Origin: an uncultured Gemmiger sp.
Lineage (GTDB): Bacteria; Bacillota; Clostridia; Oscillospirales; Ruminococcaceae
Assembly: GCA_934502625.1 (NCBI GenBank)
Contig: CAKSUQ010000022.1
Location: 1 to 31,165 of the forward strand
DNA: 31,165 nucleotides
Reading direction: 5' to 3'
Shown in pieces: positions 1 to 8,532 of this stretch. The notes beneath the pieces are model-generated. The model did no database searches. It worked only from the letters and a program-made list of their open reading frames with translations, and was not told the DNA's origin. The position numbers and the translations under genes were made by a program. The first letter of the stretch is position 1; each line of letters begins with the position of its first letter.

Positions 1-185
1 CCGACCATCTTGAACAGGCCGCGGCGGCTGTGGTTGTCATGCTTGTTGGTCTTCAGATGCTCGGTCAGGTGGTTGATGCGAGCGGTCAGCAGAGCAACCT
101 GAACCTCCGGAGAACCGGTGTCACCCTCGTGGATGGCTGCCTTAGCGATGATGGGCTGCTTATCGATAGCGGATTTCTGGCTCAT
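1..185 (-). CDS. rpsO: 30S ribosomal protein S15 (3' end cut by window edge)
   Basis: Small-subunit ribosomal protein that binds 16S rRNA early in 30S assembly. The frame starts at the ATG on 185-183 and gives 61 residues before the window edge: [10 protein letters not shown], then the family signature [30 protein letters not shown] and FKMVG. Full-length S15 has about 88 residues, so roughly the last third lies outside. An AGAGG Shine-Dalgarno sequence sits 8-12 bases upstream. It follows the nusA-infB-truB-ribF cluster, as in many Firmicutes, but has its own promoter. Identification is by sequence signature and is near certain. Confidence 0.97.
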   Translation of the reverse strand, partial: MSQKSAIDKQPIIAKAAIHEGDTGSPEVQVALLTARINHLTEHLKTNKHDNHSRRGLFKMV

Positions 186-284
186 TGGTAATACCTCTTT
201 CAAATAAATATTGGCCGCCGACGCAGTAAGGGGTAGTGGAACCGTTGAGGCATACGCCCCATACCGGGTCGCGGTACAAGCAAT
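186..284 (-). promoter_or_regulatory. rpsO 5' leader, possible S15 autoregulatory RNA
   Basis: About 93 transcribed bases separate the predicted start of transcription (near 278) from the rpsO ATG. Short pairings are visible, for example TACC/GGTA around 260-276 and a GGGC/GCCT hairpin around 248-258. S15 represses its own mRNA through leader structures in several bacteria, so a regulatory leader is plausible. I cannot match it to a named S15 leader class. Confidence 0.35.
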
Positions 285-313
285 AGTATAGCACACCCTC
301 TTGCAGAATACAA
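285..313 (-). promoter_or_regulatory. Sigma-70-type promoter for rpsO
   Basis: On the minus strand TTGTAT (313-308), a 17-base spacer and TATACT (290-285). The spacer ends in TGC, giving an extended -10. It lies just downstream of the preceding membrane protein gene, so rpsO can be transcribed independently of the nusA operon. Confidence 0.75.
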
Positions 314-338
314 GTGCTGTGCGCGGTTTTCCGGCAAA

Positions 339-1928
339 TTATTTTACAGCGCTTTTAGCGTTTTTGCGTTTTGCCAGCGCTTCACCCAGCGCGGCCAGCC
401 CGGCCGCCGCCAGCGGGAAGCAGCCGAGGTAGTACGGCATGCAGTAGCGGGGCTTGGCCTCGGCCATCAGCTGAAACAAAAATCCGCCGATCAGCGCTGC
501 CGCAAGGCTCAGCCGCCAGACCTCACGGGGATGACGCCGCCGCAGCGCGGCAATGCCCGCCGCCGCGCCGAGGTAAATGACCGGCAGCAGCGTACTCAGC
601 CAGCGGTGCAGCACCCGGAACAGCGTGCCGCCCGTGATGCCGCGTGCCAGTACGTTCGGCTCGTTGTAGACGGCGGGGTTGTTCATCGTCAGCCCGCCGA
701 ACCACGGCTCCAACCATTGATCGGCTGTTTTCTCGCCGAAGAAGGCCAGCATCCGCTTCTCGTTTTTCAGCTCGCTCAGGCAGCCCTTGATGAAGTTGGC
801 GGCCAGCTCGTTCGCCTTGTCGGGCTGGTAGTCGGCCATGTAGTACAGCACGATGCTGTCGCCGTTGTAAAAGCCCGGCGTGACCTCGCTGTGGGAGTTG
901 ACGCCCATCGCAATGCGGGTCAAAATCGGTGTGCCCGGCTCGTTCTCCATGCCGAGGGCGTACAGCGCGGCGGCCTGTGCCCCCTTGCTGAACGCGAGGG
1001 CGACCGCCGCCAGCAGCACGGCGGCCAGCAGCTTGCGCCGCTGGGTCTTATCAAAAAGTCCGGCAGCCAGCAGCACGAGCACCCCGGCCACCAGAAAGAT
1101 CTGCTCGCCGGTGTACAGCGTGACGGACAGCGCGAACGCAGCCGCCGCAACGCCCCACCACCGCCGCTCGTGCGCGGTGGGTTGGCACTGGCGGATGACG
1201 GCGTAGATGCCCAGCAGTGCCAGCAGCATGCCGGGCAGCGTACCGTAGACAAACGTTGTGTACATCGGCAGCGGCACAAAGCCCGCCAGCAGCACGGCGC
1301 AGAGGGTCTTCGCCTGCGGGGAATCGGTCATCCGGGCGCAGATGCAGCAGAGCAGCAGCACGCAGCCGCCCGCGCAGACCGCCGACAGCACCTGCCACAG
1401 CAGGTGCTCACCGTTCGACAGCCACGCCGCCGGGACAGCCATCATGCCGCTGGCGGCCTGAAACGGCCAGTAGCGCAGGTATTCCAGCTGATCGCTGCGC
1501 AGTTCGCCCTTTCCGGCCAGCGTCTGCGCGATGTTCCAGAAAACCTCCTGATCGGCGACGGGCTTGCTTTTAAAAGAGCTTGTCCAGACGAAGCCGAGGA
1601 TCGTGTTCAGCGCCGCCGACGCAAACGCCGCGATGCGCGCCGTGCGCCAACTGATGCGGCTGCGCAGCGCTGCCGCGCCGCCCGCCAGCACACCGCCCAG
1701 CAGCAGCGCGCCCACGATTGCATGGGGCAGGTTGCGCCGCGCGATGCGCACCATTTCAGGGATTTCCGTCTCGAACGCTTCGACCTGCATGTCGGCCAGC
1801 ACAAAAAACGACGCGACGCCAAGGCCGAGACAGATCAAGAACGCGGGCAGCGCCACGACCCAGCCGGGCGCACATTGCAGGGTTTGCAGGCCGCCTGCCT
1901 GCCTGGCATCCGAAGCGGGCTTTTTCAT
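339..1928 (-). CDS. Multi-pass membrane protein, GT-C glycosyltransferase-like
   Basis: A 529-residue integral membrane protein with about ten to twelve hydrophobic segments, beginning with one at about residues 22-46. After the second hydrophobic region (about 70-115) come the acidic motif DQEVFWN (126-132) and YLRYWPFQ (150-157), a layout typical of polyprenyl-phosphate-sugar-dependent GT-C glycosyltransferases, where acidic residues in the first outer loop are catalytic. Long soluble stretch about 335-420, C-terminal KRKNAKSAVK tail. The ATG at 1928 lies 3 bases after the ribF stop with AAGGGG upstream, so it is translationally linked to ribF. No defined substrate can be given; assignment to GT-C is by architecture. 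Its position inside a ribosome/RNA operon is unusual. Confidence 0.6.
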   Translation of the reverse strand: MKKPASDARQAGGLQTLQCAPGWVVALPAFLICLGLGVASFFVLADMQVEAFETEIPEMVRIARRNLPHAIVGALLLGGVLAGGAAALRSRISWRTARIAAFASAALNTILGFVWTSSFKSKPVADQEVFWNIAQTLAGKGELRSDQLEYLRYWPFQAASGMMAVPAAWLSNGEHLLWQVLSAVCAGGCVLLLCCICARMTDSPQAKTLCAVLLAGFVPLPMYTTFVYGTLPGMLLALLGIYAVIRQCQPTAHERRWWGVAAAAFALSVTLYTGEQIFLVAGVLVLLAAGLFDKTQRRKLLAAVLLAAVALAFSKGAQAAALYALGMENEPGTPILTRIAMGVNSHSEVTPGFYNGDSIVLYYMADYQPDKANELAANFIKGCLSELKNEKRMLAFFGEKTADQWLEPWFGGLTMNNPAVYNEPNVLARGITGGTLFRVLHRWLSTLLPVIYLGAAAGIAALRRRHPREVWRLSLAAALIGGFLFQLMAEAKPRYCMPYYLGCFPLAAAGLAALGEALAKRKNAKSAVK

Positions 1929-1931
1929 GAC

Positions 1932-2864
1932 TCATTCCCCTTGTTTTTCCGCAAAATAGGCTTTGCTGTCGTCGGCAGCGCGGTGGATCAGCGCCGCCAA
2001 TTCGTCCAGCGAGTTGAACTTGCGCACCGGGCAGTAATATTTGTGAAATTCCAGCACGGGCTGCTGACCGTAGACGTCGCCGGAAAAGTCCGGCACGAAG
2101 GTCTCGCAGGTCACGGCGGCGTCGGCGCTGCTGTCCACAGTGGGGCGCTTGCCGATGCCGGTGGCAGCAGGCATCCACTGCCCGTCGAGGTAAATGCGGG
2201 TCAGGTAGACGCCCGCGCAGGGCTGCAGGGCTGCGGTGGGATAGTTCTGGTTCAGCGTCGGCGTGCCGAGCTTGCCGCTGCCGATGCCCTTGCCGTGGAC
2301 GACCGGCCAGTCGATTGCGTAAGGCGCACCGAGCATGGCGTTCGCGTCGGCAATGCGGCCTTCCTCCAGCGCGGCGCGGATGCGGGTGGACGAGACGGTC
2401 TGCCCGCCGTACTGCGCCATCGGCACGATATGAACGCCGATGCCCAAGGGTGCGCAGAGGGCACGCAGCCGCTCGACGTTGCCCGCCGCCCGTGCGCCAA
2501 AGGTGAAGTTATCGCCGCAGAACAGCTCCCGCGCACGGAAGCAGTCGACGAGCACCTTCTGCACGAAATCTTCAGGCGTCAGGCTGCGGAAGGCATCGAA
2601 CGGCGCTTCCTGATATTGCTCGATGCCCAAGGACGCGACGCGGGCGTGCTTTTGCGCCAGCGAGAGGATGCGCCCGCCCTTCAGTGTGCTGCCGGCGGGC
2701 AGCTCGAACGTGAAGGCGGCGGCGGTCAGGCCGTTGGCGCGGGCGCAGTCGACAGTCTCCCCCAGCACGGCGCGGTGGCCGCAGTGGACGCCGTCAAAAT
2801 AGCCGAGCGCCACCGCGCTGCCGTGGGGTGCGCAGATGGGCGTCAGGCTTTGGTAGATCTGCAT
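1932..2864 (-). CDS. ribF: Bifunctional riboflavin kinase / FAD synthetase
   Basis: Makes FMN from riboflavin and ATP, then FAD from FMN and ATP, in the cytosol. The 310-residue length is standard. The N-terminal nucleotidyltransferase domain carries GYFDGVHCGH at 21-30 and the SSTRIRAAL motif typical of FAD synthetase. The C-terminal kinase domain carries GKGIGSGKLGTPTLN, FVPDFSGDVYGQ and a final RKFNSLDELAALI. The start ATG at 2864 is 7 bases after the truB stop, with AAAGGGG upstream. truB-ribF adjacency is common in bacteria. High confidence. Confidence 0.96.
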   Translation of the reverse strand: MQIYQSLTPICAPHGSAVALGYFDGVHCGHRAVLGETVDCARANGLTAAAFTFELPAGSTLKGGRILSLAQKHARVASLGIEQYQEAPFDAFRSLTPEDFVQKVLVDCFRARELFCGDNFTFGARAAGNVERLRALCAPLGIGVHIVPMAQYGGQTVSSTRIRAALEEGRIADANAMLGAPYAIDWPVVHGKGIGSGKLGTPTLNQNYPTAALQPCAGVYLTRIYLDGQWMPAATGIGKRPTVDSSADAAVTCETFVPDFSGDVYGQQPVLEFHKYYCPVRKFNSLDELAALIHRAADDSKAYFAEKQGE

Positions 2865-2871
2865 TGGGCGT

Positions 2872-3765
2872 TCAGCCCCTTTCGCAAAATAGTTTTTCGA
2901 CTTTCAGCACACCGCCTTCGACGTTGGCTAGCCCCAGAAAGACGCCGTTTTCGTCGCAGGCACGATAGCGGCCGTCGGCGGCGGCATAGTGGCTTGTAGG
3001 GCAGCCGTTGAGGAGATGCGCCTTGACGCCGTCGTTGACGTGCAGCGCGGGCAGCGGGGCAAAAACTGTCTCGATGGGCAGCACCCAGCCGTTTGTTTCA
3101 AGTCCCCCGCTCTCGGCGGCAGCAAGAATTTCCGGCAGCGTGTGGCACTGAGCCAAGTCAAACACACCCGCTTTTGTGCGGCGCAGCGCGGCCAGCGTGG
3201 CGGGCACACCGATGGCGTCGCCGATCTCCTCGGCCAGCACGCGGATGTAGGTGCCCTTGGAGCAGGCGACGCGGATCGTATACTCGTCGGGCGCGGGGCT
3301 GCCGAGGTATTCGATGTCGTAGATCGTGATGGGGCGGGGCGTGCGCTCGACGGTCTGCCCTTTGCGGGCAGCCTTATACAGCGGCTGGCCGTTGATTTTT
3401 ACCGCGCTGTACATCGGCGGCAGCTGCATCCGGTCGCCCAAAAAAGCGGGCAGCACGGCGCGCAGCTCCGCCTCCCCCACTGTGACGGGGGCGGTTTCCA
3501 GCGTCGCGCCGGTAACGTCGCCGGTGTCGGTGCGCAGGCCGAGGCGCAGGGTGGCCTCGTAGGTTTTATCGTGGTCAAGCTGGCGGTCGGCGGCGGAGGT
3601 CGCTTTGCCGATAAACACCGCGAGCACACCGGTGGCCATAGGATCCAGTGTGCCCGAATGTCCCAGCTTGCGTGTGCCCAAAGCACCGCGCAGCTTGGCC
3701 AGCACATCAAAGCTGGTCCAGCCTGCAGGCTTATCGACGGGCAGAATGCCGTTTGGCGTTTGCAT
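2872..3765 (-). CDS. truB: tRNA pseudouridine(55) synthase
   Basis: Converts U55 to pseudouridine in the T-loop of tRNAs. The 297 residues begin NGILPVDKPAGWTSFDV, then LGHSGTLDPMATGVL, where Asp41 is the family nucleophile. Further on are PPMYSAVKINGQPLYKAAR and ACSKGTYIRVLAEEIG, both TruB signatures. The C-terminal part (about 230-297) resembles the PUA-like tail. The start at 3765 is supported by AAAAGGA 8 bases upstream. It is separated from nrnA by repeat A1, which is unusual because the rest of this operon is tightly packed. Confidence 0.97.
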   Translation of the reverse strand: MQTPNGILPVDKPAGWTSFDVLAKLRGALGTRKLGHSGTLDPMATGVLAVFIGKATSAADRQLDHDKTYEATLRLGLRTDTGDVTGATLETAPVTVGEAELRAVLPAFLGDRMQLPPMYSAVKINGQPLYKAARKGQTVERTPRPITIYDIEYLGSPAPDEYTIRVACSKGTYIRVLAEEIGDAIGVPATLAALRRTKAGVFDLAQCHTLPEILAAAESGGLETNGWVLPIETVFAPLPALHVNDGVKAHLLNGCPTSHYAAADGRYRACDENGVFLGLANVEGGVLKVEKLFCERG

Positions 3766-3796
3766 AGCAGGGTTCCTTTTCTGTTGTGGATTTAAA

Positions 3797-3934
3797 GGCT
3801 TCCCCCTAGGGGGAGGCTGTCACCGAAGGTGACTGATGAGGGGCGGTTTTCCCGTCATTACCCGGTTATGGGCTGCCACGGCAAGTTTGCCCCTCATCCG
3901 GCGCTGCGCGCCACCTTCCCCCTAGGGGGAAGGC
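3797..3934 (+). repeat. Dispersed structured repeat, family A, copy 1
   Basis: 138 bp between nrnA and truB, ending one base before the nrnA stop codon (minus strand). Order on the plus strand: terminal hairpin with GGCTTCCCC, hairpin GTCACC-gaa-GGTGAC, CTGATGAGGGGC, a variable middle, GCCCCTCATCCG pairing with the earlier GATGAGGGGC, hairpin GGCG/CGCC, and a terminal hairpin CCTTCCCC/GGGGAAGG. The same layout occurs at 12791-12944 and 19392-19532 in reverse orientation. It holds no gene. It could be a miniature mobile element or a structured RNA. Confidence 0.85.
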
Positions 3935-3935
3935 T

Positions 3936-4919
3936 TTATTGCGCTTTTTCCGCTTCGGCGCGATCCAGTTCCTTTTTGACTTCCTCAAGAATGGCGTGCT
4001 TGGCGTTGTCGGGGTTGCCGCTGATCTCGCAGCCTGCGGCGCGGGGATGGCCGCCGCCGCCCAGACGCCGCGCAATGTTGCAGGCGTTGGTGTCGTGGCC
4101 GGTGCGCACGCTGATCTTGAAGCTACCGTCCTTCTGCTGGCGCAGGGTCAGGCCGACCTCGACGCCCTCGATGGAGCGCGGCAGGCTCGTCAGATCCTCC
4201 AGTTCTGCCCCGGCGACACCGGCGGCCTGGATCTGATCCCACGTCAGGCAGATGAGCGCGCAGCGGTCGTCGTAGTAGAACTCAAGGCTTTCCAAAGCCA
4301 TCCGCTCGGCGATGACCCGCGCGTGGGAGCGGCTCTCGAACAGGCGCTCGTTGAGCTTTTCCACATCCGCGCCCGCCTCGATCAGGGCGGCGGCTGCGCG
4401 GTGCGTCTCCTCCGTCGTGTTGCTGAACCGGAAGCAGCCGGTGTCGGTCGCCACGCCCGTGTACAGGCAAGCGGCGATGTCCGGCGTGATCTTCGCGCCC
4501 ATCTCCGGGATGAGCGTCGTCAGCAGCTCGGCGGCTGCGGCGGCGTGGTCGTCCACCAGCGTTTCGTAGGCGTAACCGCTGTTCGAGCCGTGATGGTCGA
4601 TGCAGAGGTTGACGTGCTCGGCGTAATCCTGAATGTTGTTGCGCTCGCCGAACAGCTGGATACCCGCAACGTCCACCGCCACCACGAAGGCGGGGCGGAA
4701 GCTGCCGTCAAACACAGTGATGGGCATGTAATCGTACATGGCAGGGATCGGGTCACTGCACAGTACTGCGGCATTTTTGCCCAGCTGCTGCAGGGCAAGG
4801 CAAAGCGCCGTGCCCGAACCGATGGTATCGCCATCCGGGTTCTTATGGCACAAGATCAAGATGTCATCTGCAGCAAGCAGACGCGAAACAACGGTCTCGC
4901 GATCCACATTCTGAGTCAT
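3936..4919 (-). CDS. nrnA: DHH/DHHA1 phosphoesterase, nanoRNase / pAp phosphatase
   Basis: Expected to degrade 2-5 nt RNAs and dephosphorylate 3'-phosphoadenosine-5'-phosphate, using Mn ions. 327 residues match the NrnA family. Metal-binding motifs are complete: CHKNPDGDTIGSG (His25, Asp29, Asp31), Asp83 in AVDVAG, and DHH at 108-110 followed by GSN. The C-terminal DHHA1 domain has GGGGHPRAAG. Starts at the ATG at 4919 with AAGAGGA upstream; 32 bases follow the rbfA stop. NrnA is regularly found between rbfA and truB in Firmicutes. Confident. Confidence 0.94.
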   Translation of the reverse strand: MTQNVDRETVVSRLLAADDILILCHKNPDGDTIGSGTALCLALQQLGKNAAVLCSDPIPAMYDYMPITVFDGSFRPAFVVAVDVAGIQLFGERNNIQDYAEHVNLCIDHHGSNSGYAYETLVDDHAAAAAELLTTLIPEMGAKITPDIAACLYTGVATDTGCFRFSNTTEETHRAAAALIEAGADVEKLNERLFESRSHARVIAERMALESLEFYYDDRCALICLTWDQIQAAGVAGAELEDLTSLPRSIEGVEVGLTLRQQKDGSFKISVRTGHDTNACNIARRLGGGGHPRAAGCEISGNPDNAKHAILEEVKKELDRAEAEKAQ

Positions 4920-4951
4920 AGGTTCCTCTTTTCTAAACCGGGTAACGGGGA

Positions 4952-5311
4952 TCAGTCTGCGTCGGACTCGATCTCCAGTTCACCCAGCAGCTTATTGATG
5001 TGCGCGGCATAGGCTGCGCCCTCATCTTTCACAAATACAAAGCGCGGCGCTTTGCGGATGTGCATCCGGCGGCTGACCTCGGTGCGGACGTGGCCGGAGG
5101 CCTTGTTCAAGGCCTTGACGACCGGTTCGGGGCCGCCCTCGCGCCCCATCACACTGATGTAGACCTTGGCCTGATCGAGGTCGGGGGTCACATCCAAACG
5201 GGTCACGGTGAGCAGGCCGCCCGCAACGCGGGGGTCTTTCATCTCGCCGATAATGGCGATCAGCTCGCGCTTCATATCCTGAGCCATACGGCCGTGGTTT
5301 TTGGTTGGCAT
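4952..5311 (-). CDS. rbfA: 30S ribosome-binding factor A
   Basis: KH-like factor needed for late maturation of the 16S rRNA 5' end in the 30S subunit. At 119 residues it is the usual size. Recognisable stretches are REL..IIGEMKDPRV, LDVTPDLDQAKVYISVMG and the core SGHVRTEVSRRMHIRKAPRF (about 73-92), with an acidic C-terminal end. The start at 5311 has AGAGGT 8 bases upstream; 18 bases separate it from the infB stop. The gene order infB-rbfA-nrnA-truB is conserved. Confidence 0.96.
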   Translation of the reverse strand: MPTKNHGRMAQDMKRELIAIIGEMKDPRVAGGLLTVTRLDVTPDLDQAKVYISVMGREGGPEPVVKALNKASGHVRTEVSRRMHIRKAPRFVFVKDEGAAYAAHINKLLGELEIESDAD

Positions 5312-5329
5312 TGATTCTTACCTCTGTAA

Positions 5330-7753
5330 TCAGTCGCGGTACTCTTCCATCTTGAAGCACTCGAAGACGTCGCCTTCCTTGATGTCCTGGAACTTCGCGA
5401 GGGTGATGCCGCACTCGAAGCCGGCGGCGACTTCCTTGGCGTCGTCCTTGAAGCGCTTCAGGCTGGCGATGGCATCCTCGCAGATGACGATGCCGTCGCG
5501 CACCAGACGCAGCTGGGCGTCGCGGGTGATCTTGCCGTCGGTGACGCGGCAGCCCGCGACGGTGCCGACGCTGGAAATCTTGTAAACCTGACGCACCTGC
5601 GCTTCGCCGAGGGCGACCTCGCGCACCTTCGGGGCGAGCATGCCCTTCATGGCGTCGGAAACATCGTTGATGGCGTCATAGATGACACGGTACATACGCA
5701 TCTCGACACCGGTCTGCTCGGCCTCGGCCTTGGCGACTGCGTCGGGGCGGACGTTGAAGCCGATGATGATGGCGTTGGACGCATCGGCCAGCGAGACGTC
5801 GGACTTGGAGATCGCGCCGACACCCGCATGGATGACGCGGACACGGACTTCGTCGTTGGAGATCTTCTCAAGGCTCTGCTTGACAGCCTCGGCGGAGCCC
5901 TGCACGTCAGCCTTGACGATGATGGGCAGCTCCTTCATATCGTTGGCGGCCATCTGGTCGAACAGGTTATCCAGCGTGACCTTGGTGTAAGCGGCAAACT
6001 GCTTCTCCTTGGCCTCGGCGGTACGCTTGTCGGCCAGCTCGCGGGCGAGACGCTCGTCCTCGACAGCCTCGAACAGCTCACCGGCTTCGGGCACTTCGGT
6101 CAGGCCGGTGATCTCGACAGGCGTGGAGGGGCCGGCCTCGGTGATCTCCTGACCCTTGTCGTTGCGCATGGTACGCACACGGCCGACAGCGGTACCGGCG
6201 ATCAGGCAGTCGCCCTTATGCAGGGTGCCGTTCTGCACCAGCAGTGTGGCGATGGGGCCCTGACCCTTGTCCAGACGGGCTTCGACGACCGCACCCTTGC
6301 CGCGGCGGCCGGGGTTGGCCTTCAGCTCCATGACCTCGGCTTCGAGGGCGATGCGCTCCAGCAGGTCGCTGATACCCATGCCGGTGACAGCCGAGACGGG
6401 GATGCAGGCGACGTCGCCGCCCCAGTCTTCGGGGACGATCTCGTACTTCGTCAGCTGCTCCTTGACGCGCTCCGGGTTGGCGGTGGGCTTATCCATCTTA
6501 TTGATGGCAACGATCAGCTTGACGTTGGCGGCCTTGGCGTGGTTGATGGACTCGATGGTCTGGGGCATGATGCCGTCATCGGCCGCGACGACCAGAACCG
6601 CAATATCGGTCATGTTCGCACCGCGGGCACGCATCGAGGTGAAGGCCTCGTGGCCGGGGGTGTCGAGGAAGGTAATGACGCTGTCGTTGCTCTTGACCTG
6701 ATACGCACCGATGGCCTGCGTGATGCCGCCGGCCTCGCCCTTGGTGACATTGGTCTTGCGGATAGCGTCCAGAATGGAGGTCTTGCCGTGGTCGACGTGA
6801 CCCATGACGACGACGACGGGCGGGCGCTCGACGAGGTCGGCGGCGTTGTCCTCCTCCTGCACAAAGAGGCGCTCCTCGATGGAAACGTGGACTTCGTGCT
6901 CGACCTTGGCGTGGAACTCCTCGGCGATGAGGGCGGCGGTGTCGAAGTCGACGACGTCGGAGATGGCGTGCATCTCGCCCATCTGCATGAACTTGGCAAC
7001 GACCTTGGCGGCGTTCTGCTTCAGGCGGGTGGCCAGCTCGCCGACGGTGATCTCGTCGGGGATGGAAATTTTCAGCTGGGCGTTGCGCGCCTTCTCCAGC
7101 TGGATGCGCTGCAGGCGCTCGGCCTCGGTCTCGCGGCGGCGGCCGAACTGCTGGCCGCGGCGGTTGTTGCGGTTATTGAACTTTTCCTTTTTGCCGGTGG
7201 GCTGGTTCTTGCGCTTGCTAGGCATGTTGCGGCTATCGGCCAGATCGTCGTAGCGGGCGTTGAACTTGTCAACGTTCACATCGACGGTGCGGGTGTCGAC
7301 GGATACCTGCGCGCGGTTGACCTGCACCTGCTCGGTCTTGACAGGCTCCTTGATGCCGGTATCGGCGGCAAGCTCCTGCAGGGTGATGCGCTTTTCGCTG
7401 CGCTTCTCGGCCTGCTTTTCGGGCTTGCGGTCTTTCTTCTGCTCCTGCTTCGGCTCCTGCTTGGCGGCGGGCTTCTTGTCGTCCTTCTTGGCTTCGTCCT
7501 TCTTGGCTTCGGGCTTCTTGGCCTCCGGCTTCGGGGCGGGCTTTTCCTCCTTGCCGCTGGCGAGGTAGGCGTCGAGGCTCGTCTCGGCGTTCTCGCGGGT
7601 CAGGGTCTCCAGCAGGACGTTCAGCTCCTTCTCCTCGAAGGTGCCGCCGGTCTTATAGGTCTCGCCGGTCACGCCGGACACGGTCTCGATGACCTTCTTA
7701 GCGGGCACGCCGAACTCCTTGGCAACATCAGCGATCTTGTATTTAAAATCCAT
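5330..7753 (-). CDS. infB: Translation initiation factor IF-2
   Basis: GTPase that brings fMet-tRNA to the 30S initiation complex. I use the ATG at 7753 ([15 protein letters not shown]), which has GAGGAGG upstream, giving 807 residues; the open frame extends 34 codons further but without family resemblance and into ylxQ. Domains: N-terminal IF2N fold (1-50), a Lys/Glu/Ala-rich linker (about 70-220), a second IF2N region near 240-290, and a GTPase domain with GHVDHGKTS (about 317), DTPGHEAF and NKMDKP. Domain II to IV follow, ending [11 protein letters not shown]. All GTPase motifs are intact. Confidence 0.97.
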   Translation of the reverse strand: MDFKYKIADVAKEFGVPAKKVIETVSGVTGETYKTGGTFEEKELNVLLETLTRENAETSLDAYLASGKEEKPAPKPEAKKPEAKKDEAKKDDKKPAAKQEPKQEQKKDRKPEKQAEKRSEKRITLQELAADTGIKEPVKTEQVQVNRAQVSVDTRTVDVNVDKFNARYDDLADSRNMPSKRKNQPTGKKEKFNNRNNRRGQQFGRRRETEAERLQRIQLEKARNAQLKISIPDEITVGELATRLKQNAAKVVAKFMQMGEMHAISDVVDFDTAALIAEEFHAKVEHEVHVSIEERLFVQEEDNAADLVERPPVVVVMGHVDHGKTSILDAIRKTNVTKGEAGGITQAIGAYQVKSNDSVITFLDTPGHEAFTSMRARGANMTDIAVLVVAADDGIMPQTIESINHAKAANVKLIVAINKMDKPTANPERVKEQLTKYEIVPEDWGGDVACIPVSAVTGMGISDLLERIALEAEVMELKANPGRRGKGAVVEARLDKGQGPIATLLVQNGTLHKGDCLIAGTAVGRVRTMRNDKGQEITEAGPSTPVEITGLTEVPEAGELFEAVEDERLARELADKRTAEAKEKQFAAYTKVTLDNLFDQMAANDMKELPIIVKADVQGSAEAVKQSLEKISNDEVRVRVIHAGVGAISKSDVSLADASNAIIIGFNVRPDAVAKAEAEQTGVEMRMYRVIYDAINDVSDAMKGMLAPKVREVALGEAQVRQVYKISSVGTVAGCRVTDGKITRDAQLRLVRDGIVICEDAIASLKRFKDDAKEVAAGFECGITLAKFQDIKEGDVFECFKMEEYRD

Positions 7754-7772
7754 ATAGTATGATCCTCCTCTA

Positions 7773-8075
7773 TCAAAGGTATTTCGCGCACAGCTGTGCA
7801 AGGTGTTCGTCGGTAACGCCGAACACGGCGGCGGGCTTGGGGGTAAGCATGGCAAGGTCAGCGCTTGTCAGGGGCATCTGTTCGCAGGCGACGATGCCGT
7901 CGCAGGCGTCCTTCATGTGGCTGACCGTGCGGTCGCTGGCGTCTGCGGTCAGCAGCACCAGAGCGACCTTGCCGCGCAGCGCATTTTCCTGTACGCGGTC
8001 ATACCCGTGCAGCAGCTTGCCGGCCTTGCGGCACAGCCCCAGCGCACCCAGCAGCGGGTGCTGATCGTTATTCAT
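7773..8075 (-). CDS. ylxQ: L7Ae/YlxQ-family RNA-binding protein
   Basis: A 100-residue member of the L7Ae/L30e/S12e/Gadd45 family, which binds kink-turn RNA; the cellular role of YlxQ is not settled. Typical features are LLGLC-type opening ([21 protein letters not shown]), [13 protein letters not shown] and a final [17 protein letters not shown]. The ATG at 8075 is preceded by AGGAGG and overlaps the end of ylxR by 8 bases, so translation of the two is likely coupled. A longer frame is open upstream but its extra residues are Arg-rich read-through of ylxR. Confidence 0.9.
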   Translation of the reverse strand: MNNDQHPLLGALGLCRKAGKLLHGYDRVQENALRGKVALVLLTADASDRTVSHMKDACDGIVACEQMPLTSADLAMLTPKPAAVFGVTDEHLAQLCAKYL

Positions 8076-8376
8076 CGCTCGCCGCCTCCTTTGCGCTTTG
8101 TTCCGCACAGGCAATTTCCTCGGTCAGGCGGTCATAGATACCGTCCGGGATGGGGACTTCGAATGTGCGTTCCAGCCGCTTGGCCTTACGCGCTTTGGCA
8201 AGGCAGGCGGCCGAGGGGCACAGATACGCGCCGCGCCCCGGTGCTTTGCCGCGCAGATCGATGCTGATCTCGCCTTCGGGGCTGCGCACCACGCGCACCA
8301 ATTCGCGCTTGGGGCGCTGGGCGTTACAGCCCACGCACCGGCGCACGGGGATCTTTTTTTGCTTTTGCTGCTGCAA
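8068..8376 (-). CDS. ylxR: YlxR (RnpM) family RNA-binding protein, TTG start
   Basis: YlxR/RnpM binds the RNA of RNase P and other RNAs in Firmicutes. The 102-residue product has the family hallmarks IPVRRCVGC near the N-terminus, KRELVRVVRS and GRGAYLCPSAACLAKARKAKRLERTF. I place the start at TTG (8376-8374) because GAGGT lies 7 bases upstream and no ATG gives the family N-terminus; the frame remains open upstream but runs into repeat B1. It overlaps ylxQ by 8 bases. The order nusA-ylxR-ylxQ-infB is standard. Confidence 0.9.
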   Translation of the reverse strand: MQQQKQKKIPVRRCVGCNAQRPKRELVRVVRSPEGEISIDLRGKAPGRGAYLCPSAACLAKARKAKRLERTFEVPIPDGIYDRLTEEIACAEQSAKEAASDE

Positions 8377-8393
8377 CTGGCAGACCTCATTTC

Positions 8394-8530
8394 TAGATAA
8401 TAGATAATAGATAAAAGATAAGAAATATGGTGTTCCGCGGCGCTGCGCACCGCTCAAAATTTTGTTTTTGCCCTGTGGGCAAAAACTCCACACTTTTTAT
8501 TATCTATTATCTTTTATCTCTTATCTTTTT
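8394..8530 (+). repeat. Dispersed structured repeat, family B, copy 1
   Basis: About 137 bp between nusA and ylxR, filling almost the whole gap (8377-8532). The left arm is a run of AGATAATA/AGATAAAA heptads and the right arm their inverted counterpart. Between them lie a GC-rich hairpin (GCGGCGC/GCACCGC, about 8437-8453) and a second hairpin TTTTTGCCC-tgt-GGGCAAAAA (8465-8485). The same element in the same plus-strand orientation is at 14769-14906. It is transcribed inside an essential operon, so it should not be a strong terminator. Confidence 0.85.
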
Positions 8531-8532
8531 AT

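Noticed and set aside
531..2999. Long plus-strand open frame of 822 codons opposite the GT-C-like and ribF genes
   Set aside because: It is the antisense of well-supported genes in GC-rich DNA, is rich in Arg, Gln and His, has no ribosome-binding site and no family resemblance.
3797..3934. CTGATGAG in repeat A as a hammerhead ribozyme core
   Set aside because: The hammerhead also needs GAAA after stem II and a cleavage triplet after stem III. None of the three copies has GAAA in the right place, and the bases after CTGATGA pair over long range with CCCCTCATC instead.
5828..7762. Long plus-strand open frame opposite infB
   Set aside because: Leu/Gly/Asp-rich mirror of the infB codons; no start signals, and infB has complete GTPase motifs.
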